Origin: an uncultured Prevotella sp.
Lineage (GTDB): Bacteria; Bacteroidota; Bacteroidia; Bacteroidales; Bacteroidaceae
Assembly: GCA_905234145.1 (NCBI GenBank)
Contig: CAJOGK010000025.1
Coordinates: forward strand, 44,475-108,474
Direction: 5' to 3'
Length of the DNA stretch: 64,000 bases
Made by a program: the position numbers and the translations under genes. Shown piece by piece: positions 42,829 to 54,326 of this stretch. The first letter of the stretch is position 1. Each line of letters opens with the position of its first letter. Under the pieces are notes generated by a model. It was not told where the DNA came from. It saw only the letters and a list, made by a program, of their open reading frames with translations, and made no database searches.

Positions 42829-45675
42829 TTGAAAAGAAAGTCGGCCATCGTTTTGATGCTTTTCGTCATGATGATGATGATGGCGGAAATGCCCATGTCA
42901 TTTATCTCTTCGGCTCGTCAGAGCAGCGAAGATAATGATAGTGTGCCTGTAGATACCATTCTAAAGCCAGGCATTGAAGCATCGGCAAAAATGAAGCGCG
43001 ATACCTCAACGATGGATTCTATTGAACTGGCTATCTATAAGCATAACAAGGCAGTCGATGACTCTTTGGCGCGCGACAGTATCAACAGGAAGAGAAAGAA
43101 TGGTATCGACTCTCCTGTGGAATATACCGCCAACGACTCTCTTACTTATGATGCGGCTTCAGGATTAGCTCATCTCTATGGTGAATCGCATGTGAAGTAC
43201 CAGAATATGGATTTGCAGAGCGACCAAATTTCGATGTGTCTCGACAGCAATCTGGTGCATGCTACAGGATCCGTGGATACTGCGACTAATCAGCTCATCG
43301 GAACACCCATTTTTAAAATGGGTAATGATGAGTACGAGAGTGATACGATGGCATTCAACTTCAAGTCAAAGAAGGGTCTGATTTCAGGTGTATATACCAA
43401 GCAGGAAGATGGATATCTCTCCAGTGAGCTCTCAAAACGTGGTGATAATGGCGAGATGTATCTTCAGCATGGTCGATATACCACCTGCGATGATCCGCAC
43501 CCAGATTTTTACCTGGCTTTGTCGCGTGCTAAAGTGCGCCCAGGTAAGGATGTCGTGTTCGGTCCTGCTTATCTCGTAGTGGCCGATGTTCCTCTTCCAT
43601 TGGCAGTGCCTTATGGCTTCTTCCCCTTTACCAAGAGTTATTCTAGTGGTCTGATTATGCCTACTTACGGTGACGAAACGGAAAAGGGATTCTATTTGCG
43701 TGATGGTGGTTACTATTTTGCTATCAACGATAAGATTGACCTGAAGCTGATAGGTGAGATTTATACCAAGGGCTCTTGGGGACTGAGTGCCAATTCGAAT
43801 TATAACAAGCGCTATCGTTATAGTGGTACATTCTATGCCAGCTATCAGAGTTCTGTGCGCGGCGAAAAGAATATGCCCGACTATGCCAAGGAAACCAGTT
43901 TCAAGGTGCAATGGAGTCATCGACAGGATGCAAAGGCTAATCCTTTTACCACTTTGCAAGCCAGTGTGAACTTTGCTACATCGGGTTATGAAAAGAATAA
44001 TCTTAGCTCTATGTATAATCCTCAGGCACTGACACAGACCACTCGTACATCATCCGTTTCCTGGACTACAAACTTCTCAAGTCTGGGTATGTCGATCAAT
44101 GGTTCTACACGCTTGAATCAGAATATGCGTGATTCTATCATCGAACTCACACTCCCTGACCTTACTATTAATGTATCGCGATTCTATCCCTTCAAACGTA
44201 AGAAGAGGGTAGGCCCTGAGCGATGGTATGAGAAGATCAACATGAGCTATACGGGCCACATGAAGAATGAAATCAGCACTAAGGAAGACAAACTTCTGCA
44301 TTCTAGTCTGTCGAAGGATTGGAAGAATGGTATGGATCATGCTATTCCTATTAGTGCGTCCTTTACAGCGTTTAATTATCTGAACCTTTCGCCGTCAATT
44401 AATCTCAGGGATGTTACCACATTCAAAAAGGTTGAGCGATCGTGGGATGCCAAGAACCAGCGTGAGGTGCGCGATACTACTACTGGATTTTATAACTTAT
44501 ACAGTTGGAATGTTAGTATGAATGCTAATACCAAGTTGTATGGTTTCTGGGTGCCTAATCGCAAAATCTTCGGCGATAAGATTCAGGCTATCCGTCACGT
44601 CCTCACACCAGAGATTGGATTTACCTATGCCCCAGACTTTGGCTCTGCTAAATATGGCTATTGGAAACAATACCTGAAGACTGATGAAAGTGGTAATGAG
44701 ACAATGGTGGATTACAGCCCGTACGATGGTGCTGCATATTCAGTACCAAGTAGAGGAAAAACTGGTATGATAACCTTTGGTTTAGGCAATAATCTGGAAA
44801 TGAAAGTTAAGTCGGATGATGACTCTACAGGTTTTAAGAAGATTTCGTTGATTGATGAGTTTAAGCTTTCTACCTATTATAATCTGGCGGCAGAGAAGCG
44901 CCCAATGGGTGATGTGAGTGCAACCTTGCGTCTGAAACTCTCGAAGAGTTATACGTTTAACATGTCTACATCCTTTGCTTCATATCAGTATGAAATCGAC
45001 AGTTTGGGTAATATTGTAGAGAGTGAACATACCACTTATTGGCAGAAAGGTAAGATAGGTCGTTTCCAAGGTTTTACTCAGTCGCTCAACTATAACCTCA
45101 GTAATGAAAAGGTTATGAACTTCATCAAGTGGCTAAAGGGAGAGAAGGTTGAGAAGAAGAAAGACAACAAGAAGAAACCAACGAACGACGACGATTGGAG
45201 TACTGAGACCAATATTGATAAGGAGATGGAGGAGGCCAAACATTCAGCCAAAGGTAAGAAAGGCGATAAGGCCGAAACCGACGAAGATGGTTATATGACC
45301 TTTAAACTGCCTTGGTCGCTCCGTCTTAGCTACTCTATTAATATGCGTGAGGATAAGCGAAAGGAGAAGTTCAACTACAAGAAGATGCGCTATCCTTATA
45401 AGTTTACGCATAATCTGAATGCCAGTGGTAATATCCGTATCAGCGATGGCTGGGATATCTCTTACGCTTCTGGTTATGATTTTGAAAACAAGAAAATAGC
45501 AATGACTACGGTTGGGCTATCGCGCGACCTGCACTGTTTCAATATGAGTTGTCAGGTTGTGTTGGCACCTTATACGAGTTATAACTTCTCGTTCAGGTGT
45601 AACGCTTCTACGCTAACCGACGCTTTGAAATATGATAAGCGGTCTAGCCAAAGTAATGCAGTTCAGTGGTATTAG
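42829..45675 (+). CDS. lptD: LptD-like LPS assembly protein
   Basis: A ~948-residue outer-membrane protein. An N-terminal signal is followed by an OstA/LptA-like beta domain (YTANDSLTYDAASGLAHLYGESHVKYQNM, given here in part) and a long barrel. FGPAYLVVADVPLPLAVPYGFFPF marks LptD of Bacteroidota. It inserts LPS/LOS into the outer leaflet. A Lys/Asp-rich insert near residues 770-820 lies between strands. The listed start is TTG; an ATG nine codons later is an alternative, and I saw no clear ribosome-binding site. Confidence 0.82.
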   Translation: MKRKSAIVLMLFVMMMMMAEMPMSFISSARQSSEDNDSVPVDTILKPGIEASAKMKRDTSTMDSIELAIYKHNKAVDDSLARDSINRKRKNGIDSPVEYTANDSLTYDAASGLAHLYGESHVKYQNMDLQSDQISMCLDSNLVHATGSVDTATNQLIGTPIFKMGNDEYESDTMAFNFKSKKGLISGVYTKQEDGYLSSELSKRGDNGEMYLQHGRYTTCDDPHPDFYLALSRAKVRPGKDVVFGPAYLVVADVPLPLAVPYGFFPFTKSYSSGLIMPTYGDETEKGFYLRDGGYYFAINDKIDLKLIGEIYTKGSWGLSANSNYNKRYRYSGTFYASYQSSVRGEKNMPDYAKETSFKVQWSHRQDAKANPFTTLQASVNFATSGYEKNNLSSMYNPQALTQTTRTSSVSWTTNFSSLGMSINGSTRLNQNMRDSIIELTLPDLTINVSRFYPFKRKKRVGPERWYEKINMSYTGHMKNEISTKEDKLLHSSLSKDWKNGMDHAIPISASFTAFNYLNLSPSINLRDVTTFKKVERSWDAKNQREVRDTTTGFYNLYSWNVSMNANTKLYGFWVPNRKIFGDKIQAIRHVLTPEIGFTYAPDFGSAKYGYWKQYLKTDESGNETMVDYSPYDGAAYSVPSRGKTGMITFGLGNNLEMKVKSDDDSTGFKKISLIDEFKLSTYYNLAAEKRPMGDVSATLRLKLSKSYTFNMSTSFASYQYEIDSLGNIVESEHTTYWQKGKIGRFQGFTQSLNYNLSNEKVMNFIKWLKGEKVEKKKDNKKKPTNDDDWSTETNIDKEMEEAKHSAKGKKGDKAETDEDGYMTFKLPWSLRLSYSINMREDKRKEKFNYKKMRYPYKFTHNLNASGNIRISDGWDISYASGYDFENKKIAMTTVGLSRDLHCFNMSCQVVLAPYTSYNFSFRCNASTLTDALKYDKRSSQSNAVQWY

Positions 45676-45710
45676 GAGATTAAGACATAAAACATATAAA
45701 ACTATAAATA

Positions 45711-47969
45711 ATGGCAGAACTACCCACAATGATCCAAGATCTCGCCCTCATCCTGATGGTGGCAGGTATCGTTACTTTAATTTTCAAGAAGTTAAAACAG
45801 CCGTTGGTATTGGGATATATCGTGGCTGGTTTCTTAGTTAGTCCCCACATGCCATATACGGCTTCGGTGGTCGATTCTGCCAATGTCCATTTGTGGGCCG
45901 ATATTGGTGTAATGTTCCTTCTGTTCTCACTGGGTCTCGACTTCTCGTTTAAGAAAATCCTGAAGATGGGTGCTTCGCCTGTTATTTCTGCTTGTACCAT
46001 TATCTTCTTTATGATGATGATAGGTATCAGTATTGGTAAACTCTTTGGATGGAGTAAGATGGACTGCATCTTCTTAGGTGGAATGTTGGCTATGTCGTCT
46101 ACCACTATTATCTATAAGGCTTTCGATGATTTAGGCCTTCGACAGCAGCAGTTTGCCGGTATGGTGATGAGTGTGCTGATTCTAGAGGATATTCTTGCCA
46201 TTGTGATGATGGTGATGCTGAGTGCTGTTGCGAGTGGTAACAATCCCGATAGTGGACAGATGTTGGAATCGATCATGCGTATCGCTTTCTTCTTAGTGAC
46301 TTGGCTGGTGGTGGGTATCTTTGCTATTCCGCTTTTCCTGCGCCATGTACGTACACTTATCAATAATGAGGTGTTGCTAGTTGTTTCTCTTGGTCTATGT
46401 TGTGCGATGGCAGTCTTTTCTACGAAGGTAGGCTTTAGTTCTGCTTTTGGTGCCTTTATTATGGGTAGCATTCTGGCAGAGACACTTGAGGCAGAGCGTA
46501 TCGAGAAACTTGTAGAGCCTGTGAAGAATCTTTTTGGTGCCATCTTCTTCGTATCGGTAGGTATGCTGGTTGATCCAAAGATTCTTGTGGATTATGCCTT
46601 CCCAATCTTCTGCTTGGTTATGGCCATTCTGCTTGGTCAGGCTATTTTCGGTACTTTCTCCTTTATGTTGGGAGGTGAGTCTCTCAAGTCGGCTGTGCGT
46701 TGTGGTTTCTCGATGGCGCAGATCGGTGAATTCTCGTTTATCATTGCATCGCTGGGTCTCTCTTTGGGCGTAATAGGCGATTTCCTATATCCGGTAGTGG
46801 TGGCCGTATCCGTTATTACGACTTTCCTCACACCTTACATGATACGGCTTGCCACACCGGCTTATAACAAATTAGAGCGTCATCTGCCAAGTAAGCTCAT
46901 TTTGTCGCTTAATAAATTGGCGATGGGTAATACGCATTCTCAGGAGCAGAGTCTATGGAAGAAGTTATTGAGCCAGATGGTAGCCAATACGATTATATAC
47001 TCTATTCTTTCTGTTGCTGGTATTGCTGTGATGTTTACCTTTGCGCTGCCTTTCTTCCATGAGTTGTTACCAGGACAGAATCTTTATGGGTATGGGAATG
47101 CAGTTACTGGTGTGCTTACTGTGCTGCTGATTGCCCCATTCTTGCGTGCGATGGTTATGAAAAAGAATCGTAGCGAAGAGTGGAGAACCCTTTGGACAGA
47201 GAGCAATCGTAACCATATTCCACTGTTGTTTACTGTCTTTGTGCGTATCATCATAGCTGTAGGCTTTATATTCTATATTTGTAATTATCTCAGCCAGTTT
47301 ACCAATGCCCTGATGATTACCATCGGTTTCATAGTGATTTTGTTGATTATCTTCTCACGCTGGACCAAACATCGTAGTATCACCCTCGAACGCCTGTTTA
47401 TCCAGAACCTGCGTTCGCGCGAAATCGAGGCTCAGGTTCTTGGCAAGAAGCGTCCGCTTTATGAAGGCAAGTTGCTCGATCGTGATATTCATATTGCAGA
47501 ATTTGAGGTGCCTTCTAATTCTGTTTGGATGGGACAGACGCTCAAACAACTTAATCTCGGTCAGAAGTATGGGGTTCATGTGAGCAGTATCCTGCGTGGT
47601 GGTAATCGGATTAATATTCCAGATGGTGCCTATATGATTTTTCCTGGTGATGTCTTGCAGGTGATTGGTAGTGACGAACAGTTTACTGCTTTCCGTGATG
47701 CGCTTGAGAAAGATGTCTTAAGTGAGGATTTTGATCTGGAGAGTCGTGAGATGAAGCTCCGTCAGTTGATTATTGGCAGTGATAGTCCGTTTATTGGTAA
47801 GACCCTGATAGAAAGCCGTATTCGCGATATCTATAGCGTTATGGTTGTAGGACTTGAAGAAGGAAAGGAAAGTCTTTCGCCCTTCAAGCCCAACCGTAAG
47901 TTCCAGGAAGGTGATATTATCTGGGTAGTAGGAGAGCGTGAGTCGCTCGATGCTTTGATCAACAATTAA
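45711..47969 (+). CDS. Kef-type cation/proton antiporter with TrkA-C domains
   Basis: A 752-residue protein. Residues 1 to ~390 form a Na+/H+ exchanger-type membrane domain ([31 protein letters not shown]). Further helices follow, and the C-terminal ~200 residues carry two TrkA-C-like regulatory domains ([34 protein letters not shown]). It probably exports K+ or Na+ in exchange for H+. It overlaps the convergent pepT by 11 nt. Confidence 0.9.
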   Translation: MAELPTMIQDLALILMVAGIVTLIFKKLKQPLVLGYIVAGFLVSPHMPYTASVVDSANVHLWADIGVMFLLFSLGLDFSFKKILKMGASPVISACTIIFFMMMIGISIGKLFGWSKMDCIFLGGMLAMSSTTIIYKAFDDLGLRQQQFAGMVMSVLILEDILAIVMMVMLSAVASGNNPDSGQMLESIMRIAFFLVTWLVVGIFAIPLFLRHVRTLINNEVLLVVSLGLCCAMAVFSTKVGFSSAFGAFIMGSILAETLEAERIEKLVEPVKNLFGAIFFVSVGMLVDPKILVDYAFPIFCLVMAILLGQAIFGTFSFMLGGESLKSAVRCGFSMAQIGEFSFIIASLGLSLGVIGDFLYPVVVAVSVITTFLTPYMIRLATPAYNKLERHLPSKLILSLNKLAMGNTHSQEQSLWKKLLSQMVANTIIYSILSVAGIAVMFTFALPFFHELLPGQNLYGYGNAVTGVLTVLLIAPFLRAMVMKKNRSEEWRTLWTESNRNHIPLLFTVFVRIIIAVGFIFYICNYLSQFTNALMITIGFIVILLIIFSRWTKHRSITLERLFIQNLRSREIEAQVLGKKRPLYEGKLLDRDIHIAEFEVPSNSVWMGQTLKQLNLGQKYGVHVSSILRGGNRINIPDGAYMIFPGDVLQVIGSDEQFTAFRDALEKDVLSEDFDLESREMKLRQLIIGSDSPFIGKTLIESRIRDIYSVMVVGLEEGKESLSPFKPNRKFQEGDIIWVVGERESLDALINN

Positions 47970-49185
47970 AGTCGGCTGTCAACTCGCAGATTTTCACAAT
48001 CACCTGCATCGCTTTTTCCATCGACTGAATGCTAACGAACTCGTAAGGTCCGTGGAAATTTACGCCACCAGCAAAAATGTTGGGGCAGGGTAGACCTTTA
48101 AAGCTCAGTTGTGCGCCATCCGTGCCGCCACGAATGGGTTTTACCTTAGGCGCTACGCCACATTGCTGCATGGCGTGCAGTACCAGGTCGATCACGTGCA
48201 TAGCATCAGGCTCAATCTTCTCCTTCATATTGTAATATTGATCCTTTACCTCGATGGTAACGGTACCTTCGCCATACTGATTGTTCATCGTTTCAGCACA
48301 GTTTATGATCATGTGCTTACGATCTTCAAATCGTTCGCGATCATGATCACGGATGATATACGAGAGTGTGGCCTGTTCGATATTGCTTTGAATACCTAAC
48401 AGATGGAAGAACCCTTGGTAGCCTTCTGTCTTTTCTGGTGTTTCGTCAGGAGGCAACATCGTTACAAACTCCATAGCCAGCAGATTAGCATTCACCATTT
48501 TGCCTTTGGCATAGCCTGGATGCACGCTCACACCCTTGAATCTTACTTTGGCGCTGGCTGCATTAAAGTTCTCAAACTCCAGTTCTCCCACGTCACCGCC
48601 ATCTATGGTATAAGCCCATTCGCAACCGAATTTGTCTACGTCAAAATGATGGGCGCCCATACCGATTTCTTCATCAGGATTAAAGGCAATACGGATATCA
48701 CCGTGCTTTATCTCTTTATGATCGCGCAGCCAGCACATAGCCTGAACAATTTCTGCAATTCCAGCCTTATCGTCAGCACCCAGTAGGGTGTGACCATCCG
48801 TTACTATCAAGTCTTCACCAATATGCTGTATTAGTTCTGGAAATTTCTGAGGACTGCTCACAATACCCTCTGACAACAAGATGTCGCTACCGTCATAGTG
48901 GTGCACAATATGTGGCTTGATATCGGCTCCAGAGCAATCAGGACTGGTGTCGTAGTGCGAAATAAAACCGATGGTAGGAACCTTCGCTTTGGTGTTGGCT
49001 TTCAGTGTGGCGTAAATATAGCCTTTGCTGTCCATTTCCACATCGCTGAGGCCCTCGTGCTCAAGTTCTTTCTTTAGGTATTCAGCAAAGATAAGCTGTT
49101 TAGGGGTACTCGGCACGCTCTCGCTGTCTTCAGCCGATTGCGTGTCGAATTTCGTGTAGTTTAAAAATCGTTCAGTTAGTTCCAT
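47959..49185 (-). CDS. pepT: Peptidase T
   Basis: A 408-residue M20-family aminotripeptidase starting at ATG 49185 ([16 protein letters not shown]). Metal ligands are seen in [33 protein letters not shown] and GGTDGAQLS. It cleaves N-terminal residues from tripeptides in the cytosol. It follows the LolA-like gene closely, so it may be transcribed with the polyene operon although its job is unrelated. Confidence 0.95.
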   Translation of the reverse strand: MELTERFLNYTKFDTQSAEDSESVPSTPKQLIFAEYLKKELEHEGLSDVEMDSKGYIYATLKANTKAKVPTIGFISHYDTSPDCSGADIKPHIVHHYDGSDILLSEGIVSSPQKFPELIQHIGEDLIVTDGHTLLGADDKAGIAEIVQAMCWLRDHKEIKHGDIRIAFNPDEEIGMGAHHFDVDKFGCEWAYTIDGGDVGELEFENFNAASAKVRFKGVSVHPGYAKGKMVNANLLAMEFVTMLPPDETPEKTEGYQGFFHLLGIQSNIEQATLSYIIRDHDRERFEDRKHMIINCAETMNNQYGEGTVTIEVKDQYYNMKEKIEPDAMHVIDLVLHAMQQCGVAPKVKPIRGGTDGAQLSFKGLPCPNIFAGGVNFHGPYEFVSIQSMEKAMQVIVKICELTADFNC

Positions 49186-49201
49186 TTTTGTGATCATCCT
49201 T

Positions 49202-49696
49202 TTATTTAAAGGTGTACTCTGTGTAACTCTCATTCCGTCCGTTCATTCGCAATTGCTTCATTGCTGATGACTTGCTGTCGACGATGAGAACAAAGGATGT
49301 GAACATCTGGCGTTTCTTGCCAGAAGGCGTAATAGTAATGGTTTGTATGCCATCCGACTTTTGGATCGCCAGATCTTCGCCAGTAGGAATGGGCTGGCCG
49401 TTGATAACGGCATTCAGCACCTTTTTAAAGGTGGCAAACATAGGGTTTGACTTACTGTCGGTGACGTGCTTCTTACCATTCGTCGTCATCGTAAACTTTG
49501 TGCCGTCCATGATGAGCTGGTCATTGCCGCCATCTGTAGAAATGCAGATGTAGTCTGGTTTGCGGATGGTCATCTCACCTGTTGTCGTTACATCGGTCTT
49601 GACAGCCTTTGAGTGGCTTACTTTGGTAACGGGTGTCTGTGCGTTGGCGAAACATGCCAACATGCAGAACATAATGGAAATGATAATGTGTTTCAT
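49202..49696 (-). CDS. LolA-like periplasmic protein
   Basis: A 164-residue protein with a signal peptide ending FANAQ. The beta-rich body ([42 protein letters not shown]) resembles LolA-like carriers found in aryl-polyene clusters, where they are thought to help move the lipid product across the periplasm. It follows fabG in the operon, with an AAGAAGTAAG-type repeat leading into its ATG. Confidence 0.72.
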   Translation of the reverse strand: MKHIIISIMFCMLACFANAQTPVTKVSHSKAVKTDVTTTGEMTIRKPDYICISTDGGNDQLIMDGTKFTMTTNGKKHVTDSKSNPMFATFKKVLNAVINGQPIPTGEDLAIQKSDGIQTITITPSGKKRQMFTSFVLIVDSKSSAMKQLRMNGRNESYTEYTFK

Positions 49697-49740
49697 ATTT
49701 CTTACCTCTTACTTCTTACTTCTTACATCTAACATCTTAC
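49697..49740. repeat. AAGAAGTAAG junction repeat before the LolA-like gene
   Basis: On the minus strand the fabG stop is followed by tandem AAGAAGTAAGAAGTAAG units running straight into AAGAGGTAAGAAATATG. The repeat forms the whole 40-nt spacer and the purine-rich start context. Confidence 0.7.
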
Positions 49741-50459
49741 GTGTACATTCCTCCATTGATTGATACAACATTACCCGTGATATACCCTGCGTTCGGTGAT
49801 ACGAGGAAAGCCACCAGGTCGGCTACCTCCTCGGGCATACCGAAGCGGTTCGCGGGAATCAATTTCTTCAGTGCAGCCTCATCAAGTCCTTCTGTCATAT
49901 CAGTCTTGATAAATCCAGGGGCAACGGCATTGACGGTGATACCGCGACGTGCCACTTCCTGAGCCAGTGCTTTTGTAGCGGCAATGATACCGCCTTTGGC
50001 TGCTGAGTAGTTGGTCTGACCAGGCAGACCTTTCAGTCCGCTGACACTAGCCATGTTGACGATACGCCCGAACTTATGGAGTTGCATGGCGGGCAGCAGG
50101 GGCTGAGTGACATTGAAGAAGCCCGACAGTGTGATATCCAGCACGCGGTGCCAGTCTTCTTCGGGCATCAGCGCCATCACATTGTCGCGACGGATGCCTG
50201 CATTGTTAACAATCACTTCAATATACTCTTCAGGATGGCGCTGTTGCCAGTCGCTGAGAGCCGCTTTGGTCTGTGCGGCATCACTTACGTCGAAGGGTAG
50301 CAACTCTCCTTTACCGTCCATCATCTCCAGCGTATTTTTGGCCTCAGCCTCATTGCTGGCATAATTGACGATGACATGATAGCCCTCCTGGGCCAATTTT
50401 ACGCAGATGGCTCGTCCGATACCTCGGCTACCACCTGTTACTAATGCATATTTGCTCAT
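49737..50459 (-). CDS. fabG: 3-oxoacyl-ACP reductase (FabG-like)
   Basis: A 240-residue short-chain dehydrogenase: VTGGSRGIGRA cofactor loop, NNAGI, a catalytic Ser in MASVSGLKG and YSAAKGG. It reduces beta-ketoacyl-ACP with NADPH. In this operon it is the ketoreductase of polyene chain growth; a housekeeping fatty-acid role is less likely because it sits among cluster-specific genes. Confidence 0.88.
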   Translation of the reverse strand: MSKYALVTGGSRGIGRAICVKLAQEGYHVIVNYASNEAEAKNTLEMMDGKGELLPFDVSDAAQTKAALSDWQQRHPEEYIEVIVNNAGIRRDNVMALMPEEDWHRVLDITLSGFFNVTQPLLPAMQLHKFGRIVNMASVSGLKGLPGQTNYSAAKGGIIAATKALAQEVARRGITVNAVAPGFIKTDMTEGLDEAALKKLIPANRFGMPEEVADLVAFLVSPNAGYITGNVVSINGGMYT

Positions 50460-50472
50460 ATTCTTAACTACT

Positions 50473-51882
50473 TTAACTTCTTATCTTCTTAACTTCTTCT
50501 AATGTCTTAAATGCTGTCATAGTCACGCCCTCTAGTCCGTGCAATACCAAACTTTGCCCTGTCAGGAAAAGATTCGGAACCGGCGTCTTGGGTGACAACA
50601 TCGTCATCAGTGGTTGTCGGCTGTCTTTCCGGATACCGAAAGCCGAGCCGCAGGGTGATAGTGTATAGTCGCGCCAAGTAAGCGGTGTACTGGTGTAACG
50701 CTTCACCACCATATTTCTCAACCCAGGTATAACCCTTTCAGCTAGACGAATGCAGTCATCGGCCATCTTTTCCTTCTGCTGTTCGTATAACTCACCACGA
50801 TGCCCTATAACGGTGTCCTCCCAGTCTTTACAGAGTGCCCACGGCATAGGGGTCAACAAGTCTATCTGCTGTGCATAGTCCCCGTTGTCTGGCACACGGC
50901 AACTTACCATCACACCACCTACTTCGTCCATATCCTCATGGAACGTCCATACATTTGCCTTCTTATAGACGTACTTGTTGTGGTTAAAATAGGGTAGTGT
51001 ATTTGGTTTCAACACTAACGATGCCGTAAATATACCGAAGGTGTTTTCCAGTGCTTGGATGCGGCGACGGAAGATGCCTTTCAATACAGATGAGTTCTTC
51101 AGCCAGCTGAATGTCAGTTGAGGATGTACGTCGCTGATGAACAAACGTCCTTCGTAGGTAATGCCGTTAGCACATTTTGCCACTATAATTCTGCCATCCT
51201 GCTCTATGAGTTCATTTACCTCAGCACGGCAGACAACCTCCCCTCCAAAGTTTTTGATATCGTTTACAAGCGAGTCTACAATAAGATTTCCACTACCTTT
51301 CAGGCGCCAACTGCTTTGGATATAACTGCTCATAGAATGGGCATAGTTGAACAGCGGTAACGACTCCTGCCTCAATTCCATCTTCATGGCTGTGGCAGAC
51401 AGCACGTTAATAAGTACAGAGTCGTGGAAGAGCGACTTCAAATAGTCGTAGGCATTTACCTGCATGGCCTCATCTATTGAGGGTAGATGGCAAAGCATCT
51501 TTGTATATTCCCTCAAAGAATCCCTTTCTTTAGGGAAAAATTCACTCAACGTGTCAGCAAACCTGTCATAACCCTCGGCTAATGGAAACGTTTGATCACC
51601 GATCGTAATACGGTCGAAACCGTCGGCATCCAACCGTACCCAAGGCAGACGCATCAGCCCCAGTTGTTCAAAAGCCTCATGCAGCGCTTGTCCCTCTGCC
51701 AGTCCGCCTACATAGTGCAGGCCCGTATCAAACTCAAAGTCGCCCCTGCGGAAACTCTGCATACATCCACCCGGTTGTGCCTGTCGCTCTAGTACAAGTA
51801 CGCTTCTGCCTTCCTTTGCCAACTGTCGGGCACAAATCAGCCCACCAAGACCACTACCTATGATAATGATATCGTAAATCAT
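50473..51882 (-). CDS. CrtI/retinol-saturase-like FAD oxidoreductase
   Basis: A 469-residue flavoprotein with the N-terminal IIIGSGLGGLICARQLAKEG dinucleotide fold. Next is GGCMQSFRRGDFEFDTGLHYVGG, and a C-terminal FAD-binding segment (PNLFLTGQSLVLHGLEGVTMTA). It resembles phytoene desaturase/retinol saturase-type enzymes found in flexirubin and aryl-polyene-like clusters. It may desaturate or saturate a polyene chain. Its last residues (EEVKKIRS) and stop come from AAGAAGTTAAG-type repeat DNA. Confidence 0.8.
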   Translation of the reverse strand: MIYDIIIIGSGLGGLICARQLAKEGRSVLVLERQAQPGGCMQSFRRGDFEFDTGLHYVGGLAEGQALHEAFEQLGLMRLPWVRLDADGFDRITIGDQTFPLAEGYDRFADTLSEFFPKERDSLREYTKMLCHLPSIDEAMQVNAYDYLKSLFHDSVLINVLSATAMKMELRQESLPLFNYAHSMSSYIQSSWRLKGSGNLIVDSLVNDIKNFGGEVVCRAEVNELIEQDGRIIVAKCANGITYEGRLFISDVHPQLTFSWLKNSSVLKGIFRRRIQALENTFGIFTASLVLKPNTLPYFNHNKYVYKKANVWTFHEDMDEVGGVMVSCRVPDNGDYAQQIDLLTPMPWALCKDWEDTVIGHRGELYEQQKEKMADDCIRLAERVIPGLRNMVVKRYTSTPLTWRDYTLSPCGSAFGIRKDSRQPLMTMLSPKTPVPNLFLTGQSLVLHGLEGVTMTAFKTLEEVKKIRS

Positions 51883-54326
51883 TTCTTTAGTTGGTTAAGC
51901 CATCGATAGACTGCGGGTTGTAATACGTATGCTAAAACCACTGCCGAGAGTAAACCTACAAGTGTTGAAAATCCGACACTACGAATAGCAGGATGAGTGG
52001 CAAAGAGCATACTGCTTACGGTAGTTATCAGTGTAACGGCACTCAGAAGGATTGCCGTCTTATGGTAATGTAACTTATTGTCATTTCCAGATATAAGCCC
52101 ATTCATGACGAAGATGCTGTAGTCTACCCCAATACCGAAAATGAAAGTGGAGATGATGATACTGATGAGATTGAAGCGCACGTCGAACAATACCATCGCT
52201 CCTAGTACGATAAGCCAGCTGAACAGAATGGGCATAAAACCTAGCAACGTATGCTTGATATTGAAATGGAAACTTAGGAGCAGCACTACAAAGACGAAAA
52301 GCATGGATATCCACTGCAGCACATTAAAGTCATCGTTCATCTGGAGCAGTGTATCGGTAGTATAATAATAGGTGTCGAGTACCAACAGGTTGGGGTCGCT
52401 GGCAATGGCATCACAGATGCGGGTGTAATCGCTCTCACTGCTGCGTACAGAATCGTTCTGGCAACGTACGGAGGTGAAGCAGAGATAATTGCCGTTATAC
52501 GACTGCTCCATCAGCGTTGATTGATAGCCCTCTGGAATGAGCCCGGCAGCATAGAGCGAGTCTGGCTGATAGTCACGGGTGGCCATCTCGAAAAATGTGT
52601 CAAAGGCCTCGGGGTTCAGGTCGGCCTGTGGTGCCGTCTGTGCTATCAGCGTTCGCACTTTATCAAGCCTGTCTCGTGTCCAGTAATTTTTCCAGGCATC
52701 GATACGCTCCTGCTGAACACGCATAGGTACGAAAATCTGATTGGTATGGGTATAGTCCTTGACGAGACCAAGCTGCTTCAGTGAATCGAGCTTGTGGTCG
52801 AGGACGGGGAAGTTTTCTATTGCCTCCTCCATCGTAGTACCTTTACTGGCATAGTATTGGGTCTTGTCGCCTGTATAGGTCTTGCTACGAAGCAATGCTT
52901 CCGAGTGCTCTGTCATCGGATCCAAATAGCCGAGGTTGTTCATGTCAGCATCGAAACGGATGCCTCCTACGAGATAAGCTCCAACGCCAATAACGATTAC
53001 CAGACAGACAACCGCCAATAAGGGCTTCTTTCGGTCGAAGGGGTATCTGTTGATAGCCTCGATGAAGGCAGGAAAACTTCTTCCCTCTTCTCTCTTCCTT
53101 CTTCCATCATATATCTGTGGTAAATAAACCAGTGAGAACAGTGTTGTACCGAGGATAGCGAAAGCGGCGAATAAACCGAAATCCTGCAACAGGGCGGTGT
53201 TGATAAAGATAAGTCCTGCAAACGAGCCAATAGTAGTGATACAGCCCAAAAGCACCGGTTTTACCTGATCTCTTAGCAATTGCTCTCCATCGTTTACATA
53301 CTGCTGATGGGTCATGATATGGAGTACGTAACTCAGGGCTACACCCAACACCACTCCGCCAATGCCCAAAGCCAGCAATGAAAATTCGCCTTTCAGCCAG
53401 TACATGATTGACAATCCGAAGAGGGTGCCGAAAGCAACTGGCAACAACAGAAGGGGGATAGTATCCCATCTCTTGAAGCAGACGAAGAGGAATATCAAAA
53501 CAATAACAAGTGCCCCTGCAATAGTGGTTGTCAGGTCGTGCTTGATAGTTGTGGAGTTGTAATACCCATTGGCTGGCGCACCGTGATAGGTAATACTTAT
53601 GTCAGGATAGGTTTTGGCAAACTGCGATATGAGCGTGTTCAACCGCGCGAAGAGTGCCGATCCTTGTCCCGTATTAGTCGAAGAGAAACGAGGTGTCAGG
53701 AAAGCGAGGCACACCGTACAATCGGGCACAAAGAAGTGATTGTCGATAGTCTGGTAGTTGCCTGTACTGAGTATGTCCTGCATCTGTTCAGCCAATACGT
53801 TGCGCATACCCAGCGGGTCCATCTCTATCAGCTCCGGAAACATTTCTCCCACTTCGCTCAGCATATCTTCATAGTTTTGTTGCATCTGCTGAGCGAAATG
53901 TTCACGTGTAAAGAGTGAGTCGAAATGTATGTAGGCCGATGTGTCGATATAGGATGGCAAGTGTTCTGACAGATAGTCAATACCTGTAGGCAGCAAGTCT
54001 TCATCCAAGCGATAGAACAAGTCTTCTATCAGTGCCGAATCTTTTTTGATTGAGTCTGCAAATTCATCGCATACTTGCGTCAGTTTCTCTACGTCATTCC
54101 CCTCAAACAGCAGGAATGTCTTATCTTTGATTTTTAGGTCGGCAAAGGCGAGCTTGGTCGTACCGTCCTCATTCTTCGATGAAGGCATCAGTTTGTTGAT
54201 GTCCTCTTCCAAATGCAGTTGTGCGGCAAAATAGCCAAAGAAAATGAACAGCGCAATCATCGACAGCCAGCAAATCAGACGATGGTTGCGGAAATAATGA
54301 TAGATGTGAATAAAAAGGCTTGTCAT
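51879..54326 (-). CDS. MMPL/RND-family lipid exporter
   Basis: An 815-residue inner-membrane protein with two RND halves. Each has one helix, a large periplasmic loop and a 5-helix bundle (LGIGGVVLGVALSYVLHIMTHQQ; FIFGIGVDYSIFVMNGL). MMPL exporters of this kind move polyene or other lipids towards the outer membrane. A short Arg/Glu-rich loop (about residues 409-417) is encoded by purine-rich low-complexity DNA (53079-53106). It overlaps both neighbours by 4 nt, so the operon is translationally coupled. Confidence 0.88.
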   Translation of the reverse strand: MTSLFIHIYHYFRNHRLICWLSMIALFIFFGYFAAQLHLEEDINKLMPSSKNEDGTTKLAFADLKIKDKTFLLFEGNDVEKLTQVCDEFADSIKKDSALIEDLFYRLDEDLLPTGIDYLSEHLPSYIDTSAYIHFDSLFTREHFAQQMQQNYEDMLSEVGEMFPELIEMDPLGMRNVLAEQMQDILSTGNYQTIDNHFFVPDCTVCLAFLTPRFSSTNTGQGSALFARLNTLISQFAKTYPDISITYHGAPANGYYNSTTIKHDLTTTIAGALVIVLIFLFVCFKRWDTIPLLLLPVAFGTLFGLSIMYWLKGEFSLLALGIGGVVLGVALSYVLHIMTHQQYVNDGEQLLRDQVKPVLLGCITTIGSFAGLIFINTALLQDFGLFAAFAILGTTLFSLVYLPQIYDGRRKREEGRSFPAFIEAINRYPFDRKKPLLAVVCLVIVIGVGAYLVGGIRFDADMNNLGYLDPMTEHSEALLRSKTYTGDKTQYYASKGTTMEEAIENFPVLDHKLDSLKQLGLVKDYTHTNQIFVPMRVQQERIDAWKNYWTRDRLDKVRTLIAQTAPQADLNPEAFDTFFEMATRDYQPDSLYAAGLIPEGYQSTLMEQSYNGNYLCFTSVRCQNDSVRSSESDYTRICDAIASDPNLLVLDTYYYTTDTLLQMNDDFNVLQWISMLFVFVVLLLSFHFNIKHTLLGFMPILFSWLIVLGAMVLFDVRFNLISIIISTFIFGIGVDYSIFVMNGLISGNDNKLHYHKTAILLSAVTLITTVSSMLFATHPAIRSVGFSTLVGLLSAVVLAYVLQPAVYRWLNQLKK